Positions 34,329-43,454 of a stretch of 64,000 bases of DNA are shown here, in pieces. Origin of the DNA: Treponema sp. Its GTDB lineage: Bacteria; Spirochaetota; Spirochaetia; Treponematales; Treponemataceae. Position numbers and translations under genes: made by a program. The notes beneath the pieces are model-generated. The model made no database searches. It saw only the letters and a list, made by a program, of their open reading frames with translations, and was not told the origin of the DNA. The stretch is taken from the NCBI GenBank assembly GCA_017963165.1, contig JAGCTZ010000141.1, positions 3,387 to 67,386 of the forward strand, given 5' to 3'. Position 1 is the first letter of the stretch. Every line of letters begins with the position of its first letter.

Positions 34329-34961
34329 ATGAAAACACCTATTTTAGCACCATCATTATTGTCTGCAGATTTCTGCAATCTTGAAAAGGCAATAAAACAG
34401 ATAGAAGAAAATAAGGGTTCGGCTGTTCATATTGATGTTATGGACGGTCAGTTTGTGCCCGAAATTACTTACGGTGAGCCTGTTGTGCGTTCTATCCGCA
34501 GACTTACAAAGCTTCCTTTTGATGTTCATCTTATGACAGAGCACCCGGAACGACAGATTGAACTTTTTGCCGCCGCCGGTGCAGATTGGATTACCTTTCA
34601 TTATGAATCAACTCCTCATTCTCATCGTCTTATTCAACTTATTCATGAACAGGGAAAAAAGGCTGGTGTGGCAATTTGTCCTGCAACTCCTGTAGATGCA
34701 TTGTCGGAAATCCTGGAATGTGCCGATATTATATTAGTGATGACTGTTAATCCCGGTTGGGGTGGACAGAAGCTTATTCCTTCCTGTGTTGCAAAAATTG
34801 CGGCTTTAAAAAAGATTAGGGAAGAAAAGAAATACAATTATCTTATTTCCTGTGACGGCGGAATTAACAGCGATACTGTAGGTGATGTTCTTGCCGCTGG
34901 GGTTGATGTAGTTGTTTCGGGTTCCAGCTTTTTTACCGGAAAGCTTGATTGGAAATACTGA
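34329..34961 (+). CDS. rpe: Ribulose-phosphate 3-epimerase
   Basis: 210 aa. Family motifs: LAPSLLSADF, HIDVMDGQFVP (metal His/Asp), DVHLM, VNPGWGGQ and the phosphate-binding DGGIN...VVSGSSFF. It interconverts ribulose-5-P and xylulose-5-P in the pentose phosphate pathway. First gene of a plus-strand set with three envelope TPR/lipoprotein genes that look functionally unrelated. Confidence 0.95.
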   Translation: MKTPILAPSLLSADFCNLEKAIKQIEENKGSAVHIDVMDGQFVPEITYGEPVVRSIRRLTKLPFDVHLMTEHPERQIELFAAAGADWITFHYESTPHSHRLIQLIHEQGKKAGVAICPATPVDALSEILECADIILVMTVNPGWGGQKLIPSCVAKIAALKKIREEKKYNYLISCDGGINSDTVGDVLAAGVDVVVSGSSFFTGKLDWKY

Positions 34962-34985
34962 AACCTTGTATAGAGAGGTGTGGTT

Positions 34986-35906
34986 TTGAAAAAAACACTT
35001 TGTGTTGTTTGTGCTTTGTGGCTTATTTGCGGGGCACTTTTTGCAGGAGAAACTTCCTCTTCTGCTTATCTTGAAGCGTGTAAAGCTTTTTCAAGAGGAG
35101 AGTGGAGTTCTGCAGAACTGCTGCTTAGAAAAGCTGTTGCTTATCCTCAGAATAACAATGCAGATACAAATTATATGCTCATAACTGCCGAAATTTATGC
35201 GGGAGACGACAACCGCGCGCTTGTTGATACAGAAGCTTTCCTGCGTAATTATCCTGATTCAATTTATACTCCTCGTATTCAGTATATGCGGGGTAAACTG
35301 CTTTATAGTCTTGGTGAATATGAAAAAGCAATTATCGTTCTGAGCGATTTTTGTCATCAGAATGAAACTAGTGAACTGTATCCTGCAGCTTTGTTTTATA
35401 TTGCAGAATCGCTTTATGCCGGTTTCAGGTATGATGAAGCAGAAACAATTTATGAACGTATAATTTCTCAATATCCAGACAGCGATAAGGTTTCTGCAAG
35501 TCAGTTCCGTTTGGAAAGTATTGCACAGCGTTCGCGCGAAGAAAAGCTTTTGTATCTGCTTAAGCAGACTGGCGAAGAATATCTTGCTGCCAAAGAAGAT
35601 TACGAAAAACAGCTTAGACTTTATAATTCGGAAGCAATTAATACTACAAGGGAACGCCTTGTTGATGCTCAGCAGAAAAACCAGGAGCTGGAAGAACAGA
35701 TCCGCGATCTGGAAAATCAGATTGCAGAGTTAAAGGCAGAACAGGAAGCCCGTAACGATCAGGAGCAGGCTGTTATTGTTGCTGCTAAAAAAGAGGATGT
35801 TTTTACAGAAACTAGTCCTGCCAATGAAGATTTAAAGCTTTTGAAACAGAAAGCTCGTCTTGTTCAGTGGCTCATTGATGGAGAAAAACAGAATGAAGGT
35901 AAATAA
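34986..35906 (+). CDS. Periplasmic TPR protein (YbgF/BamD-like)
   Basis: 306 aa from TTG 34986 (MKKTLCVVCALWLICG...), chosen over GTG 34980 because AGAGAGG lies 7 nt upstream. Signal peptide (1-19, ending LFAGE). TPR repeats at about 25-165 (YMRGKLLYSLGEYEKAIIVL, ALFYIAESLYAGFRYDEAET), then a coiled coil (about 215-265, QKNQELEEQIRDLENQIAEL). It resembles CpoB/BamD-type envelope helper proteins. Overlaps the next lipoprotein gene by 14 bp. Confidence 0.75.
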   Translation: MKKTLCVVCALWLICGALFAGETSSSAYLEACKAFSRGEWSSAELLLRKAVAYPQNNNADTNYMLITAEIYAGDDNRALVDTEAFLRNYPDSIYTPRIQYMRGKLLYSLGEYEKAIIVLSDFCHQNETSELYPAALFYIAESLYAGFRYDEAETIYERIISQYPDSDKVSASQFRLESIAQRSREEKLLYLLKQTGEEYLAAKEDYEKQLRLYNSEAINTTRERLVDAQQKNQELEEQIRDLENQIAELKAEQEARNDQEQAVIVAAKKEDVFTETSPANEDLKLLKQKARLVQWLIDGEKQNEGK

Positions 35907-37395
35907 ATTATTCTTAGGTATATCAATTTTTGCAGTTCTTGCTTTGTTCTCCGGCTGTGCTTCTAAAAATGATGATTCTGTAAAGGAAGTTGTATTTGAT
36001 TCTGCAGATGAACTCCCACCTGAATCTATTGATCCGGAAGAAGAACAGGAAATAAGTGAAGCTAATGCTATGCTTGTTACTTCTGATGAAGCTTCGGCTT
36101 TTCAGGTAGAAGCTGATGCAAGTTCCGTAGCACAGGAAACAAAGAAAAATTATACGGGCTGGGTTTCTTCGGCAATTCGTCCTATTACAAGTGTAAAGGG
36201 TAACATTAAGTTGTATGTTCGTCCTAAGAAGGGAACCTTTGGTATTTTTGTAATGAATGAAAACGAAAAGGCTGTTCCTGTTATTTCTTCTGCTAACGAA
36301 TATACTACAACTTCTTTTTATCTTAAGGCCGGCAACAAAATTATAAAGCTTTGTGATGATTCGAATGTTGTATCTGCTGCAAAAAAGACAGAAACCGGTA
36401 TTAGAATCCGTTATACAATCGAAAAAGTTGCAATTGTTATGATTGATATGGAATGCTTGAGCTCTAAAGAAGGTGAGCCGGAAGATACTGTAAAGATTTC
36501 TGCACAAATACAGAGTCAGTCAAAGAAAAAGACAGATTTTTCTCTTAAACTGCTTTTTGATACTGTGCTTGGCGAAACAGACAGACATCATTTCTATACT
36601 TCGCAGAATCTTCCTGTAAAGAACGAGGTTCTTTATCATTCAATGGAAGAAGAAAAATGGTTTGTTTCTAAGAATGCAAAGGCTTGTATGCAGATTATTC
36701 TTGCGGGTGCAGACATTTCGCCTATAGAAACTGTTGCTCTTGCAAACTTTGCTACTGTTGATACAAAGAAATGGGAAGCAGATATGACTACTTACCGTTC
36801 TTTTGATACAGTTCTTTCTTATAACAATTCGGCTGTTGGTATTTACTGGCCAAAAACAACGCTTTCTACGGAGCAGGTTAGTACTCCTGTGACTTTCTAT
36901 ATTTCACTTGCTGCTGATGGTGCTGTTCCTGGCGGTGCTGATTATATTCTTGCAATTGAAGAAGCAAAGAATAAGCCTGCCGAAGAAGAAACTGAAGCTG
37001 CTGAAGAGGAACAGGCAGAAGCTGGTGATGATGTTGCCGCTCCTACAGAAGAAACTGTTCAGAATATTCAGGCTGTAGAAGAAATTCCTGCTGCGGTTCC
37101 TTCAACGGTTCCTGCTGTAAAAGAAACACCAAAGGAGACTCCAAAAGAAACTCCTAAGGAAGCTGTAAAGGAAACTCCAAAAGAAGCTGTTTCTTCTGAA
37201 CCGGAAACTCAGAATACAAAGAATGTTGCTGCGGTTCAGGAAATAACAAGCGACAGACTTTCTTATGATTATATTCAGAAGCTGCTCGATAAAATTGAAC
37301 GGCTCGAAGAAGGCGACCCGGAGGCCAATAAGGACGAAATTAATCTGCTGAATGCAGAGCTTGATGCGATTCTTAATATTTTGAACGCACGATAA
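35893..37395 (+). CDS. Lipoprotein with Lys-Glu-Thr-Pro repeats
   Basis: 500 aa from ATG 35893 (MKVNKLF...), overlapping the TPR gene. Lipobox LFSGC (Cys about 20), acidic linker, a beta-rich domain (about 75-360) of no recognised family, then a Glu/Ala-rich stretch and a KETP/KEAV tandem (37120-37189), ending in a helix (SYDYIQKLLDKIERLEEG). The repeat-rich linker suggests a surface or periplasm-spanning spacer. Confidence 0.65.
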   Translation: MKVNKLFLGISIFAVLALFSGCASKNDDSVKEVVFDSADELPPESIDPEEEQEISEANAMLVTSDEASAFQVEADASSVAQETKKNYTGWVSSAIRPITSVKGNIKLYVRPKKGTFGIFVMNENEKAVPVISSANEYTTTSFYLKAGNKIIKLCDDSNVVSAAKKTETGIRIRYTIEKVAIVMIDMECLSSKEGEPEDTVKISAQIQSQSKKKTDFSLKLLFDTVLGETDRHHFYTSQNLPVKNEVLYHSMEEEKWFVSKNAKACMQIILAGADISPIETVALANFATVDTKKWEADMTTYRSFDTVLSYNNSAVGIYWPKTTLSTEQVSTPVTFYISLAADGAVPGGADYILAIEEAKNKPAEEETEAAEEEQAEAGDDVAAPTEETVQNIQAVEEIPAAVPSTVPAVKETPKETPKETPKEAVKETPKEAVSSEPETQNTKNVAAVQEITSDRLSYDYIQKLLDKIERLEEGDPEANKDEINLLNAELDAILNILNAR

Positions 37396-37420
37396 GTGTT
37401 ATTTATAAACGGATTTACAG

Positions 37421-38521
37421 ATGGCACAGGATGTATTGACAATTGCATGGAAATTCATGCGCAGAAGAAAGTTCGCTACTGCAATAAAGCTGCTTGAAGC
37501 CAGGCGGGAAATTTACGAAGAGAATTTTGAGTATTATGTCCTGCTTGGAATTGCGTGTCTTTATGTCGGCGATATTGGTTCTTCTTCGTCATACTTTGCG
37601 ATGGCCAGAAAAATTAAGCTTACAGATACAAGGGTTCTGCTTGGTCAGGCTGCAATTTATCTTAGACGCGGAGATACAGACCGTGCTTTGCAGTATTACA
37701 TGGATATAACTGACAATGATCCTAACAATAAAGTTGCAAAAAATGCTGTTGAATTTATTCGTACCCGTGGTGATTATGATACAATCTGCCGCTGGGTAGA
37801 TACAGGTAGAATTGAACAGTTTTATCCGCCACTTGGAGTGAATCCGGAAAAAATTGCCGCCATAACAATTCCTGCTGTCTGCTTTGTGCTTGGTGTTGTT
37901 GTTGTTCTTGCATTATTCCCACGGAAAAATTTATACAAAGGGGAGCGACGTGATCTTTCGGAACTCACCCTGTCTTCTGAAGAAAAAAATAATGCGCAGG
38001 AAAAAGACCTTTCGAGTCAGGCTTATGGATTTATTCTTAATGACAAGCAGATTTCAAAGAGTTACGTTGCCGCAATGGAATATTTCCAGTCGCACAGAGA
38101 TAATGCTGCACAGGTAGAAATTAACAGAATCCTTAATTCCAATGCTTCTGTTTCCATTAAACAAAAAGCAAGAGTTCTTATGAGTTATCTTGAAGAGCCT
38201 ACTTTTGATACGCTTACCGATAATCCTTCTTATGCTGCGGTAGAAGCAGAGCCTGCTCTTTATCTTGATGCCTGGGTAAGTTGGGGTGGAAAGGTAACAA
38301 ATGCTGTTATAAATGAAAACGGTTCTTATACCTGTCAGCTGCTTGTAGGTTACGAATCAGGAGAAGTTGTTGAAGGAATTGTAACTGTACGATTTGCATC
38401 TATGCCTAACATCATGCCGGATCAGCCGGTAAAAATTCTTGGAAAGATTTGTTCCGAAGATAAAAAAATCTATCTTGAAGGTAAAGCAATTTACCAGAGT
38501 ATAAAAGATGGATTAAAGTAA
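37421..38521 (+). CDS. TPR membrane protein
   Basis: 366 aa. Cytoplasmic-looking N-terminal TPRs (about 5-125: FATAIKLLEARREIYEENFE, LGQAAIYLRRGDTDRALQYY), a single transmembrane helix (about 147-167, IPAVCFVLGVVVVLALF), then an outer part with a beta domain (about 280-365, WVSWGGKVTNAVINENG). It closes the rpe gene set. Unknown role, probably envelope-related. Confidence 0.6.
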   Translation: MAQDVLTIAWKFMRRRKFATAIKLLEARREIYEENFEYYVLLGIACLYVGDIGSSSSYFAMARKIKLTDTRVLLGQAAIYLRRGDTDRALQYYMDITDNDPNNKVAKNAVEFIRTRGDYDTICRWVDTGRIEQFYPPLGVNPEKIAAITIPAVCFVLGVVVVLALFPRKNLYKGERRDLSELTLSSEEKNNAQEKDLSSQAYGFILNDKQISKSYVAAMEYFQSHRDNAAQVEINRILNSNASVSIKQKARVLMSYLEEPTFDTLTDNPSYAAVEAEPALYLDAWVSWGGKVTNAVINENGSYTCQLLVGYESGEVVEGIVTVRFASMPNIMPDQPVKILGKICSEDKKIYLEGKAIYQSIKDGLK

Positions 38522-38637
38522 AATTTGGATTTCTTAAGGAAAATATAAAAAAATTGATTTTTTTTAAAGAATTTTTCAAAAACTTTGTAAAAAAATCAAA
38601 ATTTTAGCCATATTATATGTGGGAGGAAGGTGGCTGA

Positions 38638-39735
38638 ATGGCAAATAATAATACAACTCCGATGGATACATCGGAAAAAATGAAGGCGCTGGAGGCTGCT
38701 AGGCTGCAAATAGAAAAGCAGTTTGGTCAGGGCGCGCTCATGAAGCTTGGCGACAAAGCAGATGCAACCGGAATTGATGTGATTCCTTCTGGTTCAATTC
38801 TGCTTGACGAGGCTCTTGGGATCGGCGGATATCCGCGCGGTCGTGTAATCGAAATGTATGGACCAGAAAGTTCTGGTAAAACGACTCTTGCACTCCATGC
38901 AATTGCAGAAGCTCAGAAGCTTGGTGGCGTTGCTGCATTCGTTGATGCAGAGCATGCGCTTGATCCTGTTTATGCAAAAAATCTTGGCGTAAATATTGAT
39001 GAACTCTGGGTATCTCAACCTGATACCGGTGAGCAGGCGCTTGAAATTACAGAAAATCTTGTTCGAAGTGGTGCAGTTGATATTGTTGTCGTAGACTCTG
39101 TTGCAGCTCTTACACCGGAAAAAGAAATCGAAGGCGAAATGGGTGATGCTGTAATGGGTATGCAGGCTCGTCTTATGAGTCAGGCATTGCGAAAGCTTAC
39201 TGCTGTAATCGGTAAATCAAATTGTATCGTTGTGTTTATCAACCAGATTCGTATGAAGATTGGCGTAATGTTCGGAAATCCTGAAACAACAACAGGTGGA
39301 CAGGCGCTTAAGTTCTATTCTTCTGTTCGTCTTGAGATTCGTCGTATTGAAACAATTGACGGTAAAGGCGATGAAGATGCTCTTGGAAACAGAGTACGCG
39401 TTAAGGTTGTAAAGAATAAGGTTGCACCTCCGTTCCGCAAGTGCGAAATTGATATTTACTTTGGAAAAGGTATTTCAAAGTCTGCAAGTCTTCTTGATTC
39501 TGCTGTTAAACATGGAATTATCGATAAGAGGGGAGCATGGTATACAATGGGCGAAGAAAAAATCGGCCAGGGTAAAGAAAATGCTGTTTCTTATATCGAG
39601 GGAAATCCGGAACTTGCTGCTAATATCGAAGCAAAAATCCGTGCAGAGGTTTTCCCTGGACAGGTGCTTAAAGATAAGGAAGGAAAGCCTGTTGAAGCAC
39701 CGGCTCCAAAGGCTGAGGCTCCTGCACAGGAGTAG
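38638..39735 (+). CDS. recA: Recombinase RecA
   Basis: 365 aa. Walker [18 protein letters not shown], the L1/L2 regions (MGLQ-type [34 protein letters not shown]) and the C-terminal [11 protein letters not shown] are all normal. It carries out strand exchange in homologous recombination. GGAGGAAGG precedes the ATG. A TATTAT (38611-38616) may be the -10. No LexA-type SOS box is recognised upstream. A Pro/Ala/Glu-rich tail ends the protein. recX lies 21 kb away, not next to it. Confidence 0.98.
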   Translation: MANNNTTPMDTSEKMKALEAARLQIEKQFGQGALMKLGDKADATGIDVIPSGSILLDEALGIGGYPRGRVIEMYGPESSGKTTLALHAIAEAQKLGGVAAFVDAEHALDPVYAKNLGVNIDELWVSQPDTGEQALEITENLVRSGAVDIVVVDSVAALTPEKEIEGEMGDAVMGMQARLMSQALRKLTAVIGKSNCIVVFINQIRMKIGVMFGNPETTTGGQALKFYSSVRLEIRRIETIDGKGDEDALGNRVRVKVVKNKVAPPFRKCEIDIYFGKGISKSASLLDSAVKHGIIDKRGAWYTMGEEKIGQGKENAVSYIEGNPELAANIEAKIRAEVFPGQVLKDKEGKPVEAPAPKAEAPAQE

Positions 39736-39760
39736 TATTATAGGCTCTGTTGCAGCTGGA

Positions 39761-39784
39761 GTCCCTGAGCTTGTCAAAGGGGAC
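39761..39784 (+). repeat. CCTGAGCTTGTCGAAGG-type palindromic element
   Basis: GTCCCTGAGCTTGTCAAAGG plus GGAC, with GTCCC/GGGAC ends able to pair. Lies between recA and folK-scpA. Confidence 0.75.
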
Positions 39785-39807
39785 GAAGGAGCAGATAAGG
39801 AAGTGAG

Positions 39808-41142
39808 ATGCAGAGAGTTCTTTTGGGTTTAGGGTCCAATAAAGAGTTTCATGGCAAAAGACCGCTCCAGCTTTTGGAGTGTGCCTGCCGTGAACTTGCC
39901 CAGCTTCTTGACTCTCCGCGTTTTTCTTCGGTTTATAAAACCCGCGCCATGTATGTTGAAGATCAGGAAGATTTTTATAACATGGCTGTCTGTGGTTTTG
40001 TGGCCGAAGAACTTTCTCCCTTTGAATTATTAAAACAAATTAATCAGATAGAAGCAAAATATGGGCGGGACCGTTCAAGCGAAATCCGCTTTGGTCCGCG
40101 TCCGCTTGATATAGACATAGAACTGTTTGGTAATGAAACAATCAATACACCTGATTTAGAAATTCCCCATCCCAGAATTAGCGAAAGAGCTTTTGTTCTT
40201 GTTCCTGCACTTGAGATTTTAACAGATTCTGCCGATGTTACTATTAGGGATAAATTTACCGCTTATCTTAAAAACCTTAATTTAGAAAATGGAAGCGGCA
40301 TAATAGAACAGGTGGCAGTTATGAGTGATACATTTGAATTAACAGAAAAACCGGCAGAAGCAGTTGCTGTAAAAGAAAGACATGAATACAGAGCAGGTGA
40401 GTTTGAAGGACCGCTTGATCTTTTGTGGTCATTAATCCGCGAAAGCAAAGTAAATATTTACGATATCCCGATTGCACAGATAACAGAGCAGTATCTTGAA
40501 TATCTGGATTATGCAGTTCAGACAGATTTAGGCGATTTGTCCGAGTTTTATAGCTGGGCAGCAAAACTCATTTATATTAAAAGCCGTATGCTGCTGCCGG
40601 TTGAATTTAACATGGATGACGAAGACGACGAAGATCCACGCCAGGAGCTTGTAGATAAACTTATTGAATATCAGAAGTTTAAGAAGCTTTCATCTATGCT
40701 TGAAGAACAGGAAGATCAGTCTGAATGGAACTTTGAACGCAAGAAGATTGAACGTGTGCTTCCTTTTGAAGAAAGCGATGATATGTGGGAAGAAATAGAC
40801 ACCTGGGAGCTTTTACAGCAGATGCAGTCGCTGTTTAAGTCTATGATGGGTCAGTATTCCAACGAAAAAATCCTCAATATGTACGAGGAAATTTCTGTAA
40901 ACGAAAAAATAACTCTTATGAACGAGCTTCTTGAAGATAAAAAAGAATGCATGTTCACAGACCTTCTTACCCGCAAAGGCAACGAAATGGACGTTATCTG
41001 TGCGTTCATGGCTATACTTGAAGCTGTAAAATTTAAAATGATTACCATCTTCCAAAATAAGCTGTTTGGTGATATAAAGATATGTGCCAGAGAAGATAAC
41101 GCTGGTTATATCCCTGACGAAGAAGAACTCACCAGTAACTAA
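39808..41142 (+). CDS. FolK-ScpA fusion protein
   Basis: 444 aa in one uninterrupted frame. Residues 1-160 are FolK (LGLGSN, YKTRAMYVEDQEDFYNM, FGPRPLDIDIELFG, IPHPRISERAFVLVPALEI), the pyrophosphokinase of folate synthesis. Residues about 190-444 are ScpA (FEGPLDLLWSLIRESKVNIY, DIPIAQITEQYLEYL, IKSRMLLP, and the C-terminal kleisin wing), the SMC-partner kleisin. An internal ATG at 40321 (residue 172) has AGGTGG 5 nt upstream, so a separate ScpA could also be made. scpB follows after 8 bp. Fusion of the two unrelated functions is unusual. Confidence 0.9.
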   Translation: MQRVLLGLGSNKEFHGKRPLQLLECACRELAQLLDSPRFSSVYKTRAMYVEDQEDFYNMAVCGFVAEELSPFELLKQINQIEAKYGRDRSSEIRFGPRPLDIDIELFGNETINTPDLEIPHPRISERAFVLVPALEILTDSADVTIRDKFTAYLKNLNLENGSGIIEQVAVMSDTFELTEKPAEAVAVKERHEYRAGEFEGPLDLLWSLIRESKVNIYDIPIAQITEQYLEYLDYAVQTDLGDLSEFYSWAAKLIYIKSRMLLPVEFNMDDEDDEDPRQELVDKLIEYQKFKKLSSMLEEQEDQSEWNFERKKIERVLPFEESDDMWEEIDTWELLQQMQSLFKSMMGQYSNEKILNMYEEISVNEKITLMNELLEDKKECMFTDLLTRKGNEMDVICAFMAILEAVKFKMITIFQNKLFGDIKICAREDNAGYIPDEEELTSN

Positions 41143-41150
41143 AGGAAGAT

Positions 41151-41690
41151 ATGGAATTCAACAAAGAAACCGCATTATGTGAAACAGTTTTGTTTTTGGA
41201 AAGCGAACCAATAACAGCTAAAGTGCTTGCTAACAAGGCACAGCTTGCAGATGACGTTGTAGAAAAATGTCTTGAAAATTTAAAAGAAAAATATAGTGCA
41301 GATAACTCTGGTATTGAGCTTGTAATGATTACAGGCGGCTGGTGTCTTGTTCCAAAAAAGGAATACTGGGCTGTACTTAAGGAACAGTACGGTTCAAAAA
41401 AGGAAGGAAGACTTTCCCGTTCTGCTTTGGAGACCCTTTCAATTATTGCATACTCTCAGCCGATTACACGTGCAGAAATTGAAGCTATTCGTGGTGTTGG
41501 CGTAGATAATATGATAAGACTTTTGCAGGAGCGAAACCTTATTAAGGAAGTTGGAAAAAAAGAAGCCCCTGGACGACCAACGCTTTTTGGAACAACAAAG
41601 GAATTCCTGCGACTGTTCCAGCTTAACTCAATTGCAGAATTACCAAAACTCGACGAAGATGATCAGGAGAGATTCGAACTTGCAAGATAG
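41151..41690 (+). CDS. scpB: Segregation and condensation protein B
   Basis: 179 aa, two winged-helix domains. Family signature LSIIAYSQPITRAEIEAIRG and the PGRPTLFGTTKEFLRLF block. ScpB dimers bind the ScpA kleisin in the SMC-ScpAB condensin. It follows folK-scpA in an operon, overlapping the pseudouridine synthase gene by 11 bp. Confidence 0.95.
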   Translation: MEFNKETALCETVLFLESEPITAKVLANKAQLADDVVEKCLENLKEKYSADNSGIELVMITGGWCLVPKKEYWAVLKEQYGSKKEGRLSRSALETLSIIAYSQPITRAEIEAIRGVGVDNMIRLLQERNLIKEVGKKEAPGRPTLFGTTKEFLRLFQLNSIAELPKLDEDDQERFELAR

Positions 41691-42432
41691 TACTTCTCTG
41701 GAAAAAACAGAAACAGCTCAGGAAAAAATCCGCCTTCAGGCCTATCTTGCTCATTGCGGAGTAGCCAGCCGACGTGCCTGCGAACAAATCATTTTGGATG
41801 GCCGTGTATCTGTAAATGGTACAGTAGTTACCGAACTTGGAACAAAGGTAAGTAACAGCGACAAGGTTTGTGTTGACGGAAAGACTGTTCATCTTGAAAG
41901 CCGAAAATGCTATGTATTATTAAATAAACCTGCAGGCTTTGTCTGTTCTGCCAGCGATGAAAAGGGGCGTCAGGTTGCTGCAGACCTGGTTCGCGACAGT
42001 TACAAGGAACGTCTTTATAATGTAGGTCGTCTGGATATGTATTCCAAAGGAATGATTTTATTTACAAATGACGGAGATTTTGCCGCAAAGCTTTCGCACC
42101 CAAGCAGTCAGATAGAAAAAGAATATATAGTAGAAACAAGTCAGGATGTAAGTGAAGAAACTGCCCGTATTTTGGAAAAGGGTGTTCGTGTAGATAATGT
42201 TTTTTATAAATGCGTTCTCTGTCAGGTTCTTAAACCCCGTAAAATAAAAATAGTTCTTATAGAAGGTAAAAACCGCGAAATCCGCAAAATGCTTGAAAGT
42301 CAGAATATTGGAACCCGTTCTCTGGTTCGCGTGCGCATAGGCAATGTCAATTTAGACGGCCTGCGCCCCGGGGAACACAGAGATCTTAGTCCTCGTGAAG
42401 TTCAGGGCCTTTTGGAACTGGCTCAAGCTTAG
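41680..42432 (+). CDS. rRNA pseudouridine synthase, RluB/RsuA family
   Basis: 250 aa from TTG 41680, chosen because AGGAGA is 9 nt upstream. ATG 41659 is an alternative (7 residues longer). S4 RNA-binding domain (about 15-60, RLQAYLAHCGVASRRACEQI), then the synthase domain with catalytic Asp in GRLDMYSKGMILFTNDGDF and the closing GKNREIRKMLES. It isomerises a uridine in rRNA (RluB acts on 23S U2605 in E. coli). scpA-scpB-rluB is a common order. Confidence 0.9.
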   Translation: MQDSTSLEKTETAQEKIRLQAYLAHCGVASRRACEQIILDGRVSVNGTVVTELGTKVSNSDKVCVDGKTVHLESRKCYVLLNKPAGFVCSASDEKGRQVAADLVRDSYKERLYNVGRLDMYSKGMILFTNDGDFAAKLSHPSSQIEKEYIVETSQDVSEETARILEKGVRVDNVFYKCVLCQVLKPRKIKIVLIEGKNREIRKMLESQNIGTRSLVRVRIGNVNLDGLRPGEHRDLSPREVQGLLELAQA

Positions 42433-42848
42433 GCATTAAGAGTCTTAAGCTTTTTTGCAAATTCTATTGCAGCCTTAATATCTTCTTCATTTGGTCTGCC
42501 TTTGTTTAAGCCTTTAAATTCTCCTTTGCAGTGGAATTCTGTATCCAGCATAGGAATGCCTGCTTTATCTGCTACGGCCTTTACCTTCTTGTAGGTTGAA
42601 TTAAGCAGGGCTGCGCTTCCAAAGTTTACAAGTTTTCCAACCTTTTCTTTATCAAGGGCTGCAACAAAGCTTCTTACTTCCGGATCAATTGTAAAAGCAT
42701 AATAAGAATTTCCAAGTAAAAGAATATCGACCTTTTCTGTTACAGGACATGTAATTGGCAGCGCAGTTACACCAAGCTCTTTTGCAATAGCCTCTGCCAG
42801 TTTCTTTGTGTTTCCTGTTTTTGTATAATATCTAACTGCGTAAGTCAT
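42429..42848 (-). CDS. Flavodoxin-like protein
   Basis: 139 aa. N-terminal FMN phosphate-loop-like segment (YTKTGNTKKLAEAIA) and NSYYAFTIDPEVRSF. It is short for a flavodoxin but complete. AGGAGGT precedes the ATG. Its end overlaps the convergent pseudouridine synthase gene by 4 bp. It lies 14 bp after gpx and is likely co-transcribed from the OhrR-controlled promoter, suggesting a redox-stress role. Confidence 0.75.
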   Translation of the reverse strand: MTYAVRYYTKTGNTKKLAEAIAKELGVTALPITCPVTEKVDILLLGNSYYAFTIDPEVRSFVAALDKEKVGKLVNFGSAALLNSTYKKVKAVADKAGIPMLDTEFHCKGEFKGLNKGRPNEEDIKAAIEFAKKLKTLNA

Positions 42849-42862
42849 TAAAACCTCCTGAA

Positions 42863-43342
42863 TTATACTCCCAAGGCTTTTGCAATATCACCATCAATTG
42901 ATTCTGGTGTGTCGGCAGGAGCAAATCTTTTAAGAACAGTTCCGTCTTTTGCAACTAAGAATTTTGTAAAGTTCCATTTGATTCTAGGACCAATAGCGCC
43001 TTTTTTCTGATCCTTAAGATAGGTGTAAAGAGGATCTTCGTTTTTGCCGTTTACATCAATTTTTGCAAACTGTGGGAAGGTGATACCAAAGCGGCCTGTA
43101 CAGAAGGTGTGTATTTCTTCATTTGTTCCCGGTGCCTGGTTTAAAAACTGATTGCATGGAAAATCAAGAATTTCAAAGCCCTGTTCCTTGTATTTTGTAT
43201 AGAGCTCCTGAAGTCCCTTGTACTGTGGCGTAAAACCGCAGCCGGTAGCAGTGTTTACAATCAAAAGAACCTTTCCGCTGTAATCTTTCATGGAAACATC
43301 CTTTCCGTCTCTTGCTTTTACAGAATAATCATAAATACTCAT
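42863..43342 (-). CDS. Glutathione peroxidase-family thiol peroxidase
   Basis: 159 aa. Active site NTATGCGFTPQY with Cys35 in place of selenocysteine, FPCNQF (Gln) and WNFTKF (Trp, Asn) complete the tetrad. Such bacterial enzymes generally reduce organic hydroperoxides with thioredoxin. Divergent from ohrR with operator-like palindromes in the spacer. GAGGT ribosome binding site. Confidence 0.93.
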   Translation of the reverse strand: MSIYDYSVKARDGKDVSMKDYSGKVLLIVNTATGCGFTPQYKGLQELYTKYKEQGFEILDFPCNQFLNQAPGTNEEIHTFCTGRFGITFPQFAKIDVNGKNEDPLYTYLKDQKKGAIGPRIKWNFTKFLVAKDGTVLKRFAPADTPESIDGDIAKALGV

Positions 43343-43378
43343 AGAAATACCTCACTAATAAATATTTGTTCAGATTAA

Positions 43379-43390
43379 ATTGTATACAAT
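43379..43390. promoter_or_regulatory. OhrR-type operator 1
   Basis: ATTGTATACAAT, a perfect 12-bp palindrome flanked by TTAA, matching the half-site TACAATT-AATTGTA recognised by OhrR. It lies just downstream of the predicted gpx transcription start. Confidence 0.65.
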
Positions 43391-43403
43391 CAAATCTAGC
43401 ATT

Positions 43404-43432
43404 AATATATACCAAAATATTGCTTTTGTCAA
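43404..43432 (-). promoter_or_regulatory. gpx promoter
   Basis: TTGACA (43427-43432), 17-bp spacer, TATATT (43404-43409). Strong promoter interleaved with the ohrR promoter. Confidence 0.75.
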
Positions 43433-43448
43433 TTAAATTGTGTACAAT
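43420..43448 (+). promoter_or_regulatory. ohrR promoter, leaderless, with operator 2
   Basis: TTGCTT (43420-43425), 17-bp spacer, TACAAT (43443-43448), then 6 nt to the ATG at 43455. The -10 lies inside the second palindrome ATTGTGTACAAT (43437-43448), so binding of OhrR would block its own promoter. Confidence 0.6.
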
Positions 43449-43454
43449 ATTTTT

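Noticed and set aside
38522..38637. SOS/LexA box upstream of recA
   Set aside because: No palindromic operator of any known LexA type could be recognised in this AT-rich spacer.
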